Source: Conchocele bisecta
Lineage: Eukaryota > Mollusca > Bivalvia > Lucinida > Thyasiridae
Assembly: GCA_029237695.1 (NCBI GenBank)
Contig: CM055278.1
Coordinates: 71,229,188 to 71,293,187 of the forward strand
Length of the DNA: 64,000 nucleotides
Direction of reading: 5' to 3'
Shown here: positions 10,116 to 21,879 of the stretch, piece by piece
Layout of the letters: each line of letters starts with the position of its first letter
How positions within the stretch are numbered: position 1 is the first letter of the stretch
The notes under the pieces: generated by a model
What the model was told of the DNA's origin: nothing
Database searches by the model: none
The model's input: only the letters and a program-made list of their open reading frames with translations
Translations under genes and position numbers: made by a program

Positions 10116-11720
10116 GTAAACATCGTTGACAAAAACATCTTATTATTTGACATTATAAACGAAACGACCAACAAAAAGTGACCACAACGCGTAATGATGT
10201 AATATGCTACACTATGCTATGTGTTTATGGGGATGTAACTTACCAAATACTTATAATAAAATGAAAACAAATTTAAACAATTTCGCGTCCAATTCTTCGT
10301 CTTCTTGCTGTTGTTGTTGTTGTTGTTGAGATTCGCGCGCTGATTTTTTGAGGCACCCGGTATTTCCGTGATAATCACGTGAACACTTTTTACATCTGCA
10401 GATGTTGGCGTGTGATTGTTATCTACAACTATTTATACAGTTTATACATAGTGTGGTCAGTTACATGTCTTTGTTTTTGTTGTTTGGTGGCGTAGGTTCC
10501 GCGACCATGCAGCTTAATTCGTTCCGCTAGAAATGCACTGGTTCGTACTATTTTCATATTTCTGCATGGGCACAAGAACTACCGAACAATAATAATAGAA
10601 AATGCAACAATTAAGGCACCACAAAACAGACACCTCAGACATGAATCCAGAGAAGTTAACAGGCGGCCTTTTCATCATGTGTCCTTAATTCTACCGCATA
10701 TGACTATGCGAGCGCCGAAGACGCGAAGCCACAGCGGGGTGTCTGTGGATCATACCTCAGGGGAATTAAAGAAAAACACATAACTTTGAAGCGATTTCCC
10801 GGTACGTATAGCTTTACAAAAATAATTATCATTTACAGAAAAAAAGGACGACGTGAGCCGGGTGCACCCCCCCCCCCCCATTGGATCGGCGCGCCTGCAT
10901 GGTGTTTGCATTTCTGCGGATCTATTTATGAAATTTCTTGTGAACTTTAATTCTGTTGTTCTTGTTTCGATTTCTATTACACATACGCCATGGTGTGGGC
11001 GTCTGGCGCAGACCGTATATGACAGGTGTTCTGGTTCTACCATCCCCACTAAATGCGTACGTGCCACGTTGTGTGTGGCGGTGAAGGTGATTACTTTTGC
11101 TGTGCTGTTTAATTCCATCGTTGGTATCCTTAATTGGGAAATTTAAATAGGAAATTTAAATAGGTTGTAATGCATTGTGTTATTTTAATATGTGCTATTC
11201 AGTACAAAATGGCCGCCAATTCAATCACACGTATAGCCTATAATTTTTGGGCGACTGATCCGATTTCCACACATTGAAAATGTTCCTCAATATTACGTAC
11301 TGTACCGTATTATTAAGCTAACCAAATACCACTGGATATTCCCGAGAATCTTACTTATTGTGCATCACGATATGGGCGTCGATCAAATGAAATATTTTTT
11401 TTATTAATTAATATGTTGTTGCTATCAATGTTACATTTATGTTCAACTATGGCTTTCGGTTGTACTAATGTCTGCACAGTTTGTATCAGTATTTGAATTC
11501 ACACTATGTAAATTCAAAATGTTCGCTGTTAAAATGAAAACTACCCAAATACAATTAATACTATTCGGTGACTGATTACATATTTCCACATACTGCATAT
11601 ACGTTTTTGTCAAATTCATGAAGTATGAATATGACTCCAGCTGCATTTGATACTGCAGTGGTGCCACAAGTATATATAGTATATGGCTATAATATGAACA
11701 TTCAATTAATTAATCAACGC
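10116..11720. other. No recognised gene; microsatellite and short ORFs
   Basis: A GTT microsatellite lies at 10303-10330 and a C-run at 10866-10880. An ATG-initiated minus-strand frame of 122 codons ending at 10750 spans the C-run and is opposed by a plus-strand frame; neither is recognisable. The rest is AT-rich with no repeat copy I can match. Confidence 0.5.
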
Positions 11721-11724
11721 CGAC

Positions 11725-14028
11725 TTGTCAACCAATGCTGTCACCTGCGTACCAACTTTTGTCAACAACGGCCCACCATTGGCCCAATTACGATAGGCAA
11801 CGGCGACTAGCCAGCCAATACTGACTGTCATACCAACGATTGTCACCAACGGTCCAACGTCGGCCCGATCACGATAGCCAACGGCGACTTGCCAACCAAT
11901 GTCACCTGTCATACCAACAACTCCCACCAACGGTCCAACGTCGGCCCGATCACGATAGCCAACGGCGACTTGCCAACGAATGGCACCCGTCATACCAACA
12001 ACTCCCACCAACGGCACAACGTCGGCCCGATCACGATAGCCAACGGCGATTTGCCAACCAATTCCACCCGTCATACCAACAACTCCCACCAACGGCACAA
12101 CGTCGGCCCGATCACGATAGCCAACGGCGATTTGCCAACCAATGCCACCTGTCATACCAACAACTCCCACCGACCGTCCAACGTCGGCCCAATCACGATA
12201 GACAACGGCGACTTGCCAACCAATGCCATCCGTCATACCAAACACACACACCATCGGTCCAACATCAGCCCAATCACGATAGCCATAGGCGACTTGCCAA
12301 CCAATGGCACATGTCATGTCACCAACGGTCCAACGTCGGCCCAATCACGATAGCCAACAGCGACCTGCCAACGAATGTCACCCGTCAACCAACAACTTCC
12401 ACCAACGGTCCAACGTCGGCCCAATCACGATAGCCGACGGCGACTTGCCAACCAATGTCACCTGTCATGCCTTCAACTGTCATCAACGGTCCAACGTCGG
12501 CCCAATCACGATAGCCAACAGCGACTTGCCAACCAATGTCACCCGTCATACCAACAACTCCCACCAACGGTCCAACGTCGGCCCGATCACGATAGCCAAC
12601 GGCGACTTGCCAACCAATGTCACCTGTCATGCCCACAACTGTCACCAACGGTCCAACGTCGGCCCAATCACGATAGCCAACGGCGACTTGCCAACCAATG
12701 TCACCTGTCATGCCTACAACTGTCACCCACGGTCCAACGTCGGCCCAATCACGATAGCCAACGGCGACTTGCCAACCAATGTCACCCGTCAAACCAACAA
12801 CTCCCACCAACGGTCCAACGTCGGCCCAATCACGATAGCCAACGGCGACTTGCCAACCAATGTCACCCGTCATGCCAAGAACTCCCACCAACGGTCCAAC
12901 GTCGGCCCAATCACGATTGCCAACGGCGACTTGCCAACCAATGTCACCCGTCATGCCAACAACTCCCACCAACGGTCCAACGTCAGCCCAATCACGATAG
13001 CCAACGGCGACTCGCCAACCAATGTCACCCGTCATGCCAAGAACTCCCACCAACGGTCCAACGTCGGCCCAATCACGATAGCCAACGGCGACTTGACAAC
13101 CAATGTCACCAGTCAAACCAACAACTCCTACCAACGGTCCAACGTCGGCCCAATCACGATAGCCAACGGCGACTCGCCAACCAATGTCACCCGTCATACC
13201 AACAACTCCCACCAACGGCACAACGTCGGCCCAATCACGATAGCCAACGGCGACTTGCCAACCAATGTCACCCGTCATGCCAAGAACTCCCACCAACGGC
13301 CCTCCAACGTCGGCCCCAATCACGATAGCCAACGGCGACTTGCCAACCAATGTCACCTGCCATGCCTACAACTGTCACCAACGGTCCAACGTCGGCCCAA
13401 TCACGATAGCCAACGGCGACTTGCCAACCAATGTCACCCGTCAAACCAACAACTCCCACCAACGTTCCAACGTCGGCCCAATCACGATAGCCAACGGCGA
13501 CTTGCCAACCAATGTCACCCGTCATGCCAAGAACTCCCACCAACGGTCCAACGTCGGCCCAATCACGATTGCCAACGGCGACTTGCCAACCAATGTCACC
13601 CGTCATACCAACAACTCCCACCAACGGTCCAACGTCGGCCCAATCACGATAGCCAACGGCGACTCGCCAACCAATGTCACCCGTCATGCCAAGAACTCCC
13701 ACCAACGGTCCAACGTCGGCCCAATCACGATAGCCAACGGCGACTTGCCAACCAATGTCACCAGTCATACCAACAACTCCCACCAACGGTCCAACGTCGG
13801 CCCAATCACGATAGCCAACGGCGACTCGCCAACCAATGTCACCTGTCATACCAACAACTCCCACCAACGGCACAACGTCGGCCCAATCACGATAGCCAAC
13901 GGCGACTTGCCAACGAATGCCACCCGTCATACCAACATCGGCCCAACGTCGGCCCGACCACGGTAGCCAACGGCGACCATGCCGACCAATGCCGCCGTCG
14001 GCCCAACTGCAGTGTGTTATCTGGGATT
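11725..14028. repeat. 81-bp minisatellite array, about 27 units
   Basis: Unit core TCCAACGTCGGCCCAATCAC, then GATAGCCAACGGCGACTTGC, then a variable segment with GTCAYACCAACAACTCCCAC. Unit starts at 11851, 11932, 12013 and 12094 are 81 bp apart, and most later units keep that length. Because 81 is a multiple of three, frames stay open on both strands, each reading a 27-residue repeat. Indels near 12310 and 13300 switch the frames. The right edge is the inverted terminus GCAGTGTGTTATCTGGGA. Confidence 0.95.
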
Positions 14029-14190
14029 GACCTACTTTTGCCTATTTACTAAAAATAAAAATGATTATTCGAACATTATATTGTCACTGATACGCTGCCA
14101 GCATATCTTGTTCTCCAACAGCTTTTATTGACTCCATTTCCATGTCTATTTCAGTGTAGGGTATTTAAAACTTATTCAAATAAATGTATT

Positions 14191-15210
14191 CACGTGGGGA
14201 AACTTTCAAAATACTAGGGTGGTCACAGGAGGTTAGATTTGGTTTTTTATGAGTAAGTGAACCTATGTTTTAATATGATGTTTGATTTCCACGTGACGAA
14301 ACTTTCATAATACTGGGGTGGTCACAGGAGGTTGGATTTGGGTGTTTATGAGTAAGTGAACCTATACTTTATTTTGATGTTCACGTGTTGAAACTTTCAT
14401 AATACTGGGAGGTTGGATTTGGTTTTTATGCCCCACCACGATAGTGGAGGGGGCATTTAGTGTTACCCTTGTCCGTCCTTCCCGTCCGTTCTTCCGTCCG
14501 CCACCAATATTTTAAGTTGTAAAACTTTTAAACCGTACTAGCTTCATACCTGAAACTTGGTATGTAGCTTCCTTATGATGAGTAGATGCGCAAAGTTTAT
14601 TTAGATTTTTTATTCGACCCCGGGGTCATGGATTATCTCTCCTTTTTCGACTTGGAATTTTCCAAATTGTCTTGTAGGTCATACAACTTTTAAACCCTAT
14701 AATAGCTACAGTAGCTTCCTTATGGTGAGTAGATGCGCAAAGTTTATTTTGATTTTTTATTTGACCCCTGGGTCATGGATTATCTCACTCTTTTTTACTT
14801 AGAATTTGGCATGTTTGGCGTGTAAGTCGTACACTTTTTAATCCCCTATAGCCACACACCTGAAACTTGGTATATAACTTCATTATGATGAGTAGAAGCG
14901 CAATGTGTATTTAGATTTTCATTCGATCCCCGGGTCATGGATTATCTCCTCCTTTTCGACTTAGAGTTTGGCCATTTTGCCTTGTAACTCGTAAAACCTT
15001 TAAACCGTACTAGCTTCAGACCTGAAACTTGGTATGTCAGTTCCTTATGATGAGTACATGCGCAAAGTTTATTTCGATTTTTGATTCAACCCCCGGGCCA
15101 TGGATTATTTCTCCTTTTGGACTTTGAATTTTGCCTCGTTTAGGCGATATGTGGGGTATCCGTTTTCTATGAAACTAGTTCTTATGAGTAAGTGAACCTG
15201 TATAAAAAGT
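14191..15210 (+). repeat. ~95 bp tandem repeat interrupted by an insertion
   Basis: CACGTG followed by GAAACTTTCA-WAATACT recurs at 14191, 14290 and 14382, each unit containing GGAGGTTRGATTTGG and TTATGAGTAAGTGAACCT. The third unit is cut at 14430 and resumes at 15182 with TTATGAGTAAGTGAACCTG, so the array predates the element at 14431-15181. Confidence 0.75.
14431..15181 (+). mobile_element. CCCCACCACGATAGTGGAGG-headed element with internal tandem repeats
   Basis: Begins with a hairpin (CCCCACCACGATAGTGGAGG), then CCGTCC-type simple sequence and about four diverged ~160 bp units marked by GATGAGTAGATGCGCAAAG (14576, 14724, 14887, 15049). It is flanked by TTATG at 14426-14430 and 15182-15186, consistent with a 5-bp target-site duplication, and splits an older tandem unit. 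No coding capacity. Confidence 0.75.
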
Positions 15211-15271
15211 TGAAATCTACGTTCCCATTGAACTGTTTGTAACCAGTGTACATGGGGCAAACATTGCACGA

Positions 15272-17808
15272 TCGTCAGTACACAGAACCTCGCCTGTACA
15301 CATCGCCTGTACACAGAACCTCGCCTGTACACAGAACCTCGCCTGTACACAGAACCTCGCCTGTACACAGAACCTCGTCAGTACACAGAACCTCGCCTGT
15401 ACACAGAACCTCGCCTGTACACAGAACCTCGTCAGTACACAGAACCTCGTCAGTACACAGAACCTCGCCTGTACACAGAACCTCGTCAGTACACAGAACC
15501 TCGTCAGTACACAGAACCTCGCCTGTACACAGAACCTCGCCTGTACACAGACCCTCGTCAGTACACAGAACCTCGCCTTGTATCACAGAACCTCGCCTGT
15601 ACACAGAACCTCCGTCAGTACACAGAACCTCGCCTGTCAAGCACAGAACCTCGCTGTCATCGTCCGTACACAGAACCTCGCCTGTACACAGAACCTCGCC
15701 TGTACACAGAACCTCGCCTGTACACAGAACCTCGCCTGTACACATCGCCTGTACACAGAACCTCGCCTCCGTAACGATCGCCTGTACACAGAACCTCGCC
15801 TGTACAGAACCTGCTGTACACTCGCCTGTACACAGACCTCGTCAGTACACAGAACCTGCCTGTACACAATCGCCGTTACACAGAACTCGTCAAGTACACA
15901 GAACCTCGCTGTACACCATGCCTGTACACAGAAACCTCGCCTGTACACAGAACCTGCCTTAGCCTGTACACAAAGACCTGCCTGTCAACCTCGCCTGTAC
16001 ACAGAACCTGTCAAGTACACAGACCTCGCCTGTACACAGAAACCTAGCCTGTACACTGAACCTCGTAGTACACAGAACCTCGCCTGTACACAGAACCTCG
16101 CCTGTACACATCGCCTGTACACAGAACCTCGCCTGTACACAGAACCTCGCCTGTACACAGAACCTCGTCAGTACACAGAACCTCGCCTGTACACAGAACC
16201 TCGCCTGTACACAGAACCTGCCTTGTACACAGAACCTCGCCTGTCTGTACACAGAACCTCGCCTGTACACATCGCCTGTACACAGACCTCGCCTGTAAGT
16301 ACGAACCTGTCTGTACAGAACCTCGCCTGTTCACAGAACCTCGCACGCCTGTACACAGAACCTCGCCTGTACACAGAACCTCGCATGTACACAGAACCTC
16401 GCCTGTACACAGGAACCTCGCCCTGTTAACCCCATCGCCTGTACACAGAACCTGCCTGTACACGAACCTCGCCTGTACACAGAACCTCGCCAATGTACAC
16501 GAGAAACCTCGCCTGTACACAGAAACCTGCGCTGTACACATCGCCTGTACACAGAACCTCGCCTGTACCCCCCCCACAGAACCTCGCCTGAATACACAGA
16601 ACCTCGCCAATGTTACACAGATCCTCGTCCTACAAGTACACAGAACCTCGGCCTGTAACACCAAATCGCGTACACGATGAACCTCCGCCTGTACACAGGA
16701 ACCTCGCCTGTAAACACATCGCCTGTACACAGACCTCGGCCTGTACACATCACCTGTACCACATAACCCGCCTGAACCACATCGCCATGTACACATAACC
16801 TCCCAGTACACAGAACCTCGCCGTTACACAGAATAACAGAACCTCGCCTGTACAACAAGAACCTCCCGTGACACAGAACCTCGCATTGTACACAACCCTC
16901 GCCGTACACAGAATCCTCGCCTCGTACACAGAACCTCGCCTGTACACAGAACCTCGCCTGTACACAGAACTCGCCCTGCCGACACAGAACCTCGCCTGTA
17001 CCACAGAACCTCGCCTGCACACAGAACCTCGTCAGTACACAGAAACTACGCCGTCAAGTACACAGACATCTCGTACACAAACCTCGCCTGTACACAGAAC
17101 CTCGCCTGCACACAGAACCTCGCCTGTACACAGAACCTCGTCAGTACACAGAACCTCGCCTGTACACAGAACCTCGCCTGTACACAGAACCTCGCCTGTA
17201 CACAGAACCTCGCCTGTACACAGAACCTCGCCTGTACACAGAACCTCGCCTGTACACCAGAACCTCGTCAGTCAGCAGTACGAACCTCGCCTTGTACAAC
17301 AGAACCTCGCCTGTACACAGAACTCGCTTGCACAGAACCTCGCCTGTACACAGAACCTCGTCAGTACACAGAACCTCGCCTGTACATAGAACCTCGCCTG
17401 TACACAGAACCTCGCCTGTACACAGAACCTCGCCAATCTCGCCTGTACACAGAACCTCGCTGTACACAGAACCTTGATGCACAGAACCTCGCCTGTACAC
17501 AGAACCTCGCCTGTACAGAACCTCGCCTGTACATCGCCTGTACACAGAACCTCGCCTGTACACAGAACCTCGCCTGTACACAGAACCTCGTCAGTACACA
17601 GAACCTCGCCTGTACACAGAACCTCGCCTGTACAAGAACCTCGCCTGTACACAGAACCTCGCCTGTACACATCGCCTGTACACATCGCCTGTACACAGAA
17701 CCTCGCCTGTACACATCGCCTGTACACAGAACCTGCCTACAGAACGTTCAGTACACAGAACCTCGTCAGTACACAGAACCTCGCCTGTACACAGAAGCTC
17801 GCCTGCCT
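15272..17808. repeat. 18-bp minisatellite array, ~2.5 kb
   Basis: Unit CTGTACACAGAACCTCGC with a second form CAGTACACAGAACCTCGT and a shortened form lacking GAACC (CTGTACACATCGC). Units at 15290-15570 and 17080-17270 are almost perfect, while 15570-17070 is riddled with 1-2 bp insertions and deletions. Since 18 is a multiple of three, all frames read six-residue repeats until an indel; these are not genes. Confidence 0.95.
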
Positions 17809-17986
17809 GGGGGCCCGTTTCACTAAGCTTCGTACGACTAAAATGTTCGTAAGTGCTAACAATGTTTTCTTGTAAACAAGTATTGGATTTACATTTATTG
17901 ATAAATGTAAATCCATCAATTGAAATTTCCAGACGATTAAATTTGCACTTACGAACATTTTAGTCGTACGATGTGAAACGGCCCCC
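17809..17986. mobile_element. Palindromic MITE, GGGGGCCCGTTTCAC ends
   Basis: The left end GGGGGCCCGTTTCACTAAGC pairs with GATGTGAAACGGCCCCC at the right. The inner arms CGTACGACTAAAATGTTCGT and complement are near perfect, and a GATTTACATTTATTGATAAATG hairpin lies at the centre. A looser relative is at 37622-37870. It abuts the end of the 18-bp array. Confidence 0.8.
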
Positions 17987-18083
17987 GTGATCTCAAACAC
18001 ATGTACACTGTGCATGTTGCAGTATGTAGAAGTAGATAATACTATTATAAAAGGGGAAAAGGAACGTTCCTTTTTTGCTGAGT

Positions 18084-18473
18084 ATACAAGGTGCATGATC
18101 ACGTGGTTACAACAACAACAACGTAGCCCACTCCAAAGTAAGTATTATTTGATATTTTCCTTAATATGCAACGGATTTTAATGAAATATAGCGCAGCAAA
18201 CGCGTCTTCACGAGATGCATTTGGTGGTCCAGGGAGTTTGGCATAGACTCACGGAAATCGATTCTTCGCAAAAATGACAGAAGTTTGGGCGAAAATACAG
18301 AGACCACCAAATGCATCTTAACAAGACGCGTTTGATGCGCCATATTTCATCAAAATCCGTTACGTAATAAGGACAATATAAAAGAATACGTATTTTCAAT
18401 CGGATGGATTCTGGAAGTTTCAGAACTTGTTGTTGTTGTTGTTAGTATCACGTGATCATACACCTTGGTATAT
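18084..18473. mobile_element. ~400 bp palindromic element, copy 2
   Basis: Both ends are present: TACAAGGTGCATGATCACG at the left and CACGTGATCATACACCTTGG at the right, each next to AACAACAACAAC-type tracts. Inner ATGAAATATAGCGCAGCAAA and ACGCGTTTGATGCGCCATAT blocks match copies at 1175-1530 and 36607-37035. The left half of the central palindrome has been lost here. TATA borders both sides. Confidence 0.8.
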
Positions 18474-18589
18474 AACTATTAGTTATTATAGACCACTTTT
18501 TTCTTTTTTATTTTTAACCTGTTTTACAGGTGACAAAAATACAGTTGCCGCGCTAACACATTTCATTACATACTGAATTACGAATTAAT

Positions 18590-19075
18590 TAAGTTAAACT
18601 CATTGGTTACTCTTATGAATGATACTATTTTACTTTTATAGTTATATCTTGCATTTTTATTCAATTGCCAGTCAATTGAACATACTATACCCCTAACAAA
18701 CATACATAGTCATGGGCGGATTCAGGGTTAGGGGGGGGGGGCGGACCCGTCGGGTCCGCCCCCCTAAAATTCGCCGAATAAAGATTGTTTACAAGCTACA
18801 AGGCACGTTTCTTCGTTCGCGTTGTGAATGTATTGTTTATTGGGTTTCTTTTGCTTCAAAAATGCGCCAAAACGCATGAAATGCGATGTAGATTTCAAAA
18901 AAAAATTAGGGGGGGGGGGTGGGGGGGGGGAATGCCCCCGGACCCCCCTAGCGCTATCCCGAGTTCCGCAAAATAGTTACGCAAACCCGAAATTCTGGAT
19001 CCGCGCCTGATAGTGATATCCAATGATACAGTTTATATGAAATATATTAACTGGAATCATTAACAAAGTATAAGT
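18590..19075 (+). repeat. Dispersed repeat E, split by a MITE
   Basis: AACTCATTGGTTACTCTTATG, ATAGTTATATCTTGC and TATACCCCTAACAAACATAC before 18710, then CAGTTTATATGAAATATATT after 19014. The same order, uninterrupted, occurs at 23545-23835 and 29555-29815, so the insertion at 18711-19009 is secondary. Confidence 0.65.
18711..19009. mobile_element. CAKGSGCGGATYCAG MITE with 5-bp TSD (ATAGT)
   Basis: Starts CATGGGCGGATTCAG and ends CTGGATCCGCGCCTG. ATAGT flanks it at 18706-18710 and 19010-19014. Interior: G-rich ends, ATTCGCCGAATAAAGATTG, a GCGTTGTGAATGTATTGTTT block and AAATGCGCCAAAACGCATG. Same family as 20102-20359, 46545-46800 and 49083-49432. Confidence 0.9.
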
Positions 19076-19076
19076 T

Positions 19077-19233
19077 AGATAATGTGTTCGAGTCGAATAT
19101 GGTTAGTTAACAGCGCATGGGGGAAATCTAGGGGGCCGGAAATCGTCGAGCCGCTAGGCGAGACGTATTTCGGCCGCCTTAAATTCACCCACGCGCTGTT
19201 AACTAACCATATTCAACGAGACGGCATTATCTA
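19077..19233. repeat. Inverted repeat, ~45 bp arms
   Basis: AGTCGAATATGGTTAGTTAA-CAGCGC pairs with GCGCTGTTAACTAACCATAT-TC; outer AGATAATG pairs with CATTATCT. The GC-rich loop contains GGGGGCCGG and GCCGCTAGGCGAGACG. Confidence 0.75.
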
Positions 19234-20096
19234 ACTAATTTATTGCACGGATACGTCGAAAGCCTGAGATAAAATTATATATTTTGTCGAATTTATTGTA
19301 AGCTTAATACAAATACTATAATTACACAATTTAATTCCAGCCATTCCTCTTGGGTAGCCCACTTTTATTTACATTTCCGCAGACATGTCCTCAATACCCT
19401 GTGGTCACGTGACCAGTTAAAAGTGACAAAAATATAACAGGCGTCTGTTATCTAGTTCACAATCTTACCGAAGCTGGATTACTACGTTTGCATGCAATCA
19501 GTGTATAACCAACACAGCATGCACACATGCGCTGCTTGATCAGTGACTACGGTGTTCGTGGTTCTATAACAATTATATCACTCCACGAGCTGTTAGTGTT
19601 ATTGGTATTTTCATAGCACTAATTAATAGTATTTTTGTATTTTCGTAACACAGCGCCATGAAACTTCTTATTCGGGGTATCGATCCGAAAGTCGCCCAGT
19701 CACTTGTAGCCTGTCAATCATGAATGGGCCATGCTATCAGGGCATGACTGGTTAAAGGTTACGCACCAATATTGCTCTACTTAATTGATTGCTGATATTT
19801 GCGCATGCGCAGGTTATCCTGACATGTAGAATAGGCGTTAATCTCAAGCATATAACACACGCCAGACAGGTCCAGACAGTGATCTCCGGCACTGCGGAGA
19901 TCAAAGGATTTCGCCGCATCCGTGCAATAATACCGGGTTATTCCCCTGTCTTGATCTCTGGACAACGAATTTTTCAAACGGTCGATTCGCATATTTATAT
20001 TAGGCGTAATGTATTCCCAAAACAAAACACGTGGCTGACTGGATACATGGACTTTATTGCATCAGTCACCAGTGTAGTTCCTGGTGAAGTACGTCA
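19234..20096. other. No recognised gene
   Basis: AT-rich, non-repetitive by eye apart from TACCGGGTTATTCCCCTGTC near 19930, a motif shared with the edge of dispersed repeat E. Short opposing frames at 19777-20100 carry no recognisable motif. Confidence 0.5.
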
Positions 20097-20101
20097 CTAA
20101 T

Positions 20102-20359
20102 CAGGGGCGGATCCAGGATTTCAGGTTAGGGTGGCGGGACTTCTTAATTGAAATAGTTTACTATATTTTCTAACTAGCACCGTTTGTTCGTCGACCGTCG
20201 GGAGACTGCTAGGTGGGTCCGGCGGTATGCCATTCGGAATATATTTGATATCCCATTTTGCTGCGTTCTGGCGCATTTTAGAGCAAAAGTATCTTTACTC
20301 GCCGAATTTTAGGGGGGTGGCGCGCGCGCCTGGTTTTCCACTACGTGAATCCGCCCTTG
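20102..20359. mobile_element. CAKGSGCGGATYCAG MITE with 5-bp TSD (CTAAT)
   Basis: Starts CAGGGGCGGATCCAG, ends GAATCCGCCCTTG. CTAAT flanks at 20097-20101 and 20360-20364. Interior shares TTGCTGCGTTCTGGCGCATTTT and the CGCCGAATTTTAGGGGGG end with the other three copies. Confidence 0.9.
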
Positions 20360-20510
20360 CTAATGACGGAGTAATGTAGCCTGATAACGATATGTATTGC
20401 TACCCGGGTTTGGAAGGTCCTCGAGCCAATTCCTACCCTTAAATATAAGATAAAAAAAATAATAATCTGTATTGCTTCTTATGAGCATGACTGACGGATG
20501 TTGTATTATA

Positions 20511-20589
20511 GTTGCGAACGGTAACTCTTGCAATCTACTCCCACGCGTAGCCCGGCGGGTAGTAAACTGCAAGAGTTACCGTTGCCAAC
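20511..20589. repeat. Hairpin
   Basis: GCGAACGGTAACTCTTGCA pairs with TGCAAGAGTTACCGTTGCC around a CTACTCCCACGCGTAGCC...GGCGGGTAGT core. Arms about 27 bp, nearly perfect. Confidence 0.7.
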
Positions 20590-20608
20590 TAGTTTCTTTA
20601 ATGTAATG

Positions 20609-20677
20609 GCGAACAGTGCAGATCCAGATCAGAATGTGCAGATGCACATGCTGATCTGGATCTACACTGGTCGCAAA
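20609..20677. repeat. ~70 bp dispersed palindrome
   Basis: GCGAACAGTGCAGATCCAGA reads into its own imperfect complement CTGATCTGGATCTACACTGG-TCGC. Closely similar copies: 32878-32940, 42701-42768 and 45007-45091. Confidence 0.8.
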
Positions 20678-20679
20678 AC

Positions 20680-21870
20680 CTATCAGTTTTCCAGGTACAT
20701 TCACATAATGTCTGTGACTGGAGAAACTGGGCTTACGGCATTAATTTTCTGATCAGTGCAACAGCAAATCAGTTAGGGCACTCATGCAGTCTGATAAAGC
20801 CCTATTCGGTTTTTGTTTTCAAACCATAATAGGATTTCACTCACATGCATTCGGCGTGTTTCGGCTTTCATCGGTATAACTATATTTGAACAGCAACGCT
20901 TCTAGCTTTGGTCGGACACGACCTCGCATCCTAACACATCCCACAATTTTATTAACGCTAATGCACATGTTCATTTGAGAATTATTGTTTTCTTGCTGAA
21001 ATGGCATAGTTGGAAGATACTTATGCAAAGAATATCGAATTACAGCTGGTTTTCATAGGTCGGATACGACCTCGTATCATAACAAATGAAAATTAAATGT
21101 GTGTAAGGCTCTAACGTAAATATTCCATCAGCACGTAACTTTGACTGTGCTAATCGATATGTTTCAATGAGTTATTTTTTTCACGATAACGATGCAGTAA
21201 TTTGCAGATAATTCAGCATGATCTTTGTTTTGATGAGGAAACATAAGTATGTTCTTTATTTGGGTATACTTGTGTGAGATATAATTGTAAGATTCTCTAG
21301 CTGTTCAATGAACATGACTTTATTTTAAACACAAGGTAATGTTTGTTGGACAGTACAGTTATTGTAATGAATGAGAATTAACGGACATGCGAACAGTATA
21401 AGCCATGGCGAGAATACATTGTTGATCAAATCCACATGGTAATGTATTAACCACCTATGGACTTAGAGGTGTGACCTGCGTGCAATTAGTGTTAGTTTCT
21501 ATACACATGTCATATTGGTTATGTGGTTATCAAATACTACCCGATCATTTTTATGGTGAATACATTGGTAGGTGAATAACTGAATTGTTGGTTGGTAGGA
21601 AATGATTCAATGATTTATTTCACAATTCTGGTCTGATATATGCAAGATATATGCAAATTTCCCTAACCATAGCCGTGAAAATGACTCACTCTGTTTGCCT
21701 CTTTGAAAAGCAAATGTAGTCTGGGGTACTACCTCATTGGCAGATTTACTGATCAAACACAATGACCCATATTGTCTCATATTAGAACACACAATTTGAA
21801 CAACACGTCTTTCACTTTAGATGTACATGTACATCTCAGGAAATATCAAAATGCAACCATTTGAAACTGT
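20680..21870. other. No recognised gene
   Basis: GATCAGTGCAACAGC and GCACTCATGCAGTCTGATAA near 20740-20800 extend the palindrome-bearing element. GTCGGACACGACCTCGCATC at 20911 and GTCGGATACGACCTCGTATC at 21060 form a pair of similar hairpins. The rest is AT-rich with no gene seen. Confidence 0.5.
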
Positions 21871-21879
21871 TGAGTATGT

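Noticed and set aside
10750..11118. 122-codon minus-strand frame starting with ATG
   Set aside because: It runs through a C/G homopolymer and is opposed by a 97-codon plus frame; no motif or splice partner could be shown. It remains a weak candidate upstream of the DUF4806 exons.
12304..14052. 582-codon open frame on the plus strand, and long frames on the opposite strand
   Set aside because: They lie wholly in the 81-bp minisatellite; unit length divisible by three keeps all frames open and both strands are equally open.
15246..16429. Open frames of 150-280 codons with VHRTSP/CTQNLA/YTEPRL repeats
   Set aside because: Three readings of the same 18-bp unit; indels switch freely between them.
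15272..17808. CRISPR-like array
   Set aside because: Units are contiguous 18-mers with no spacers and the genome is eukaryotic.
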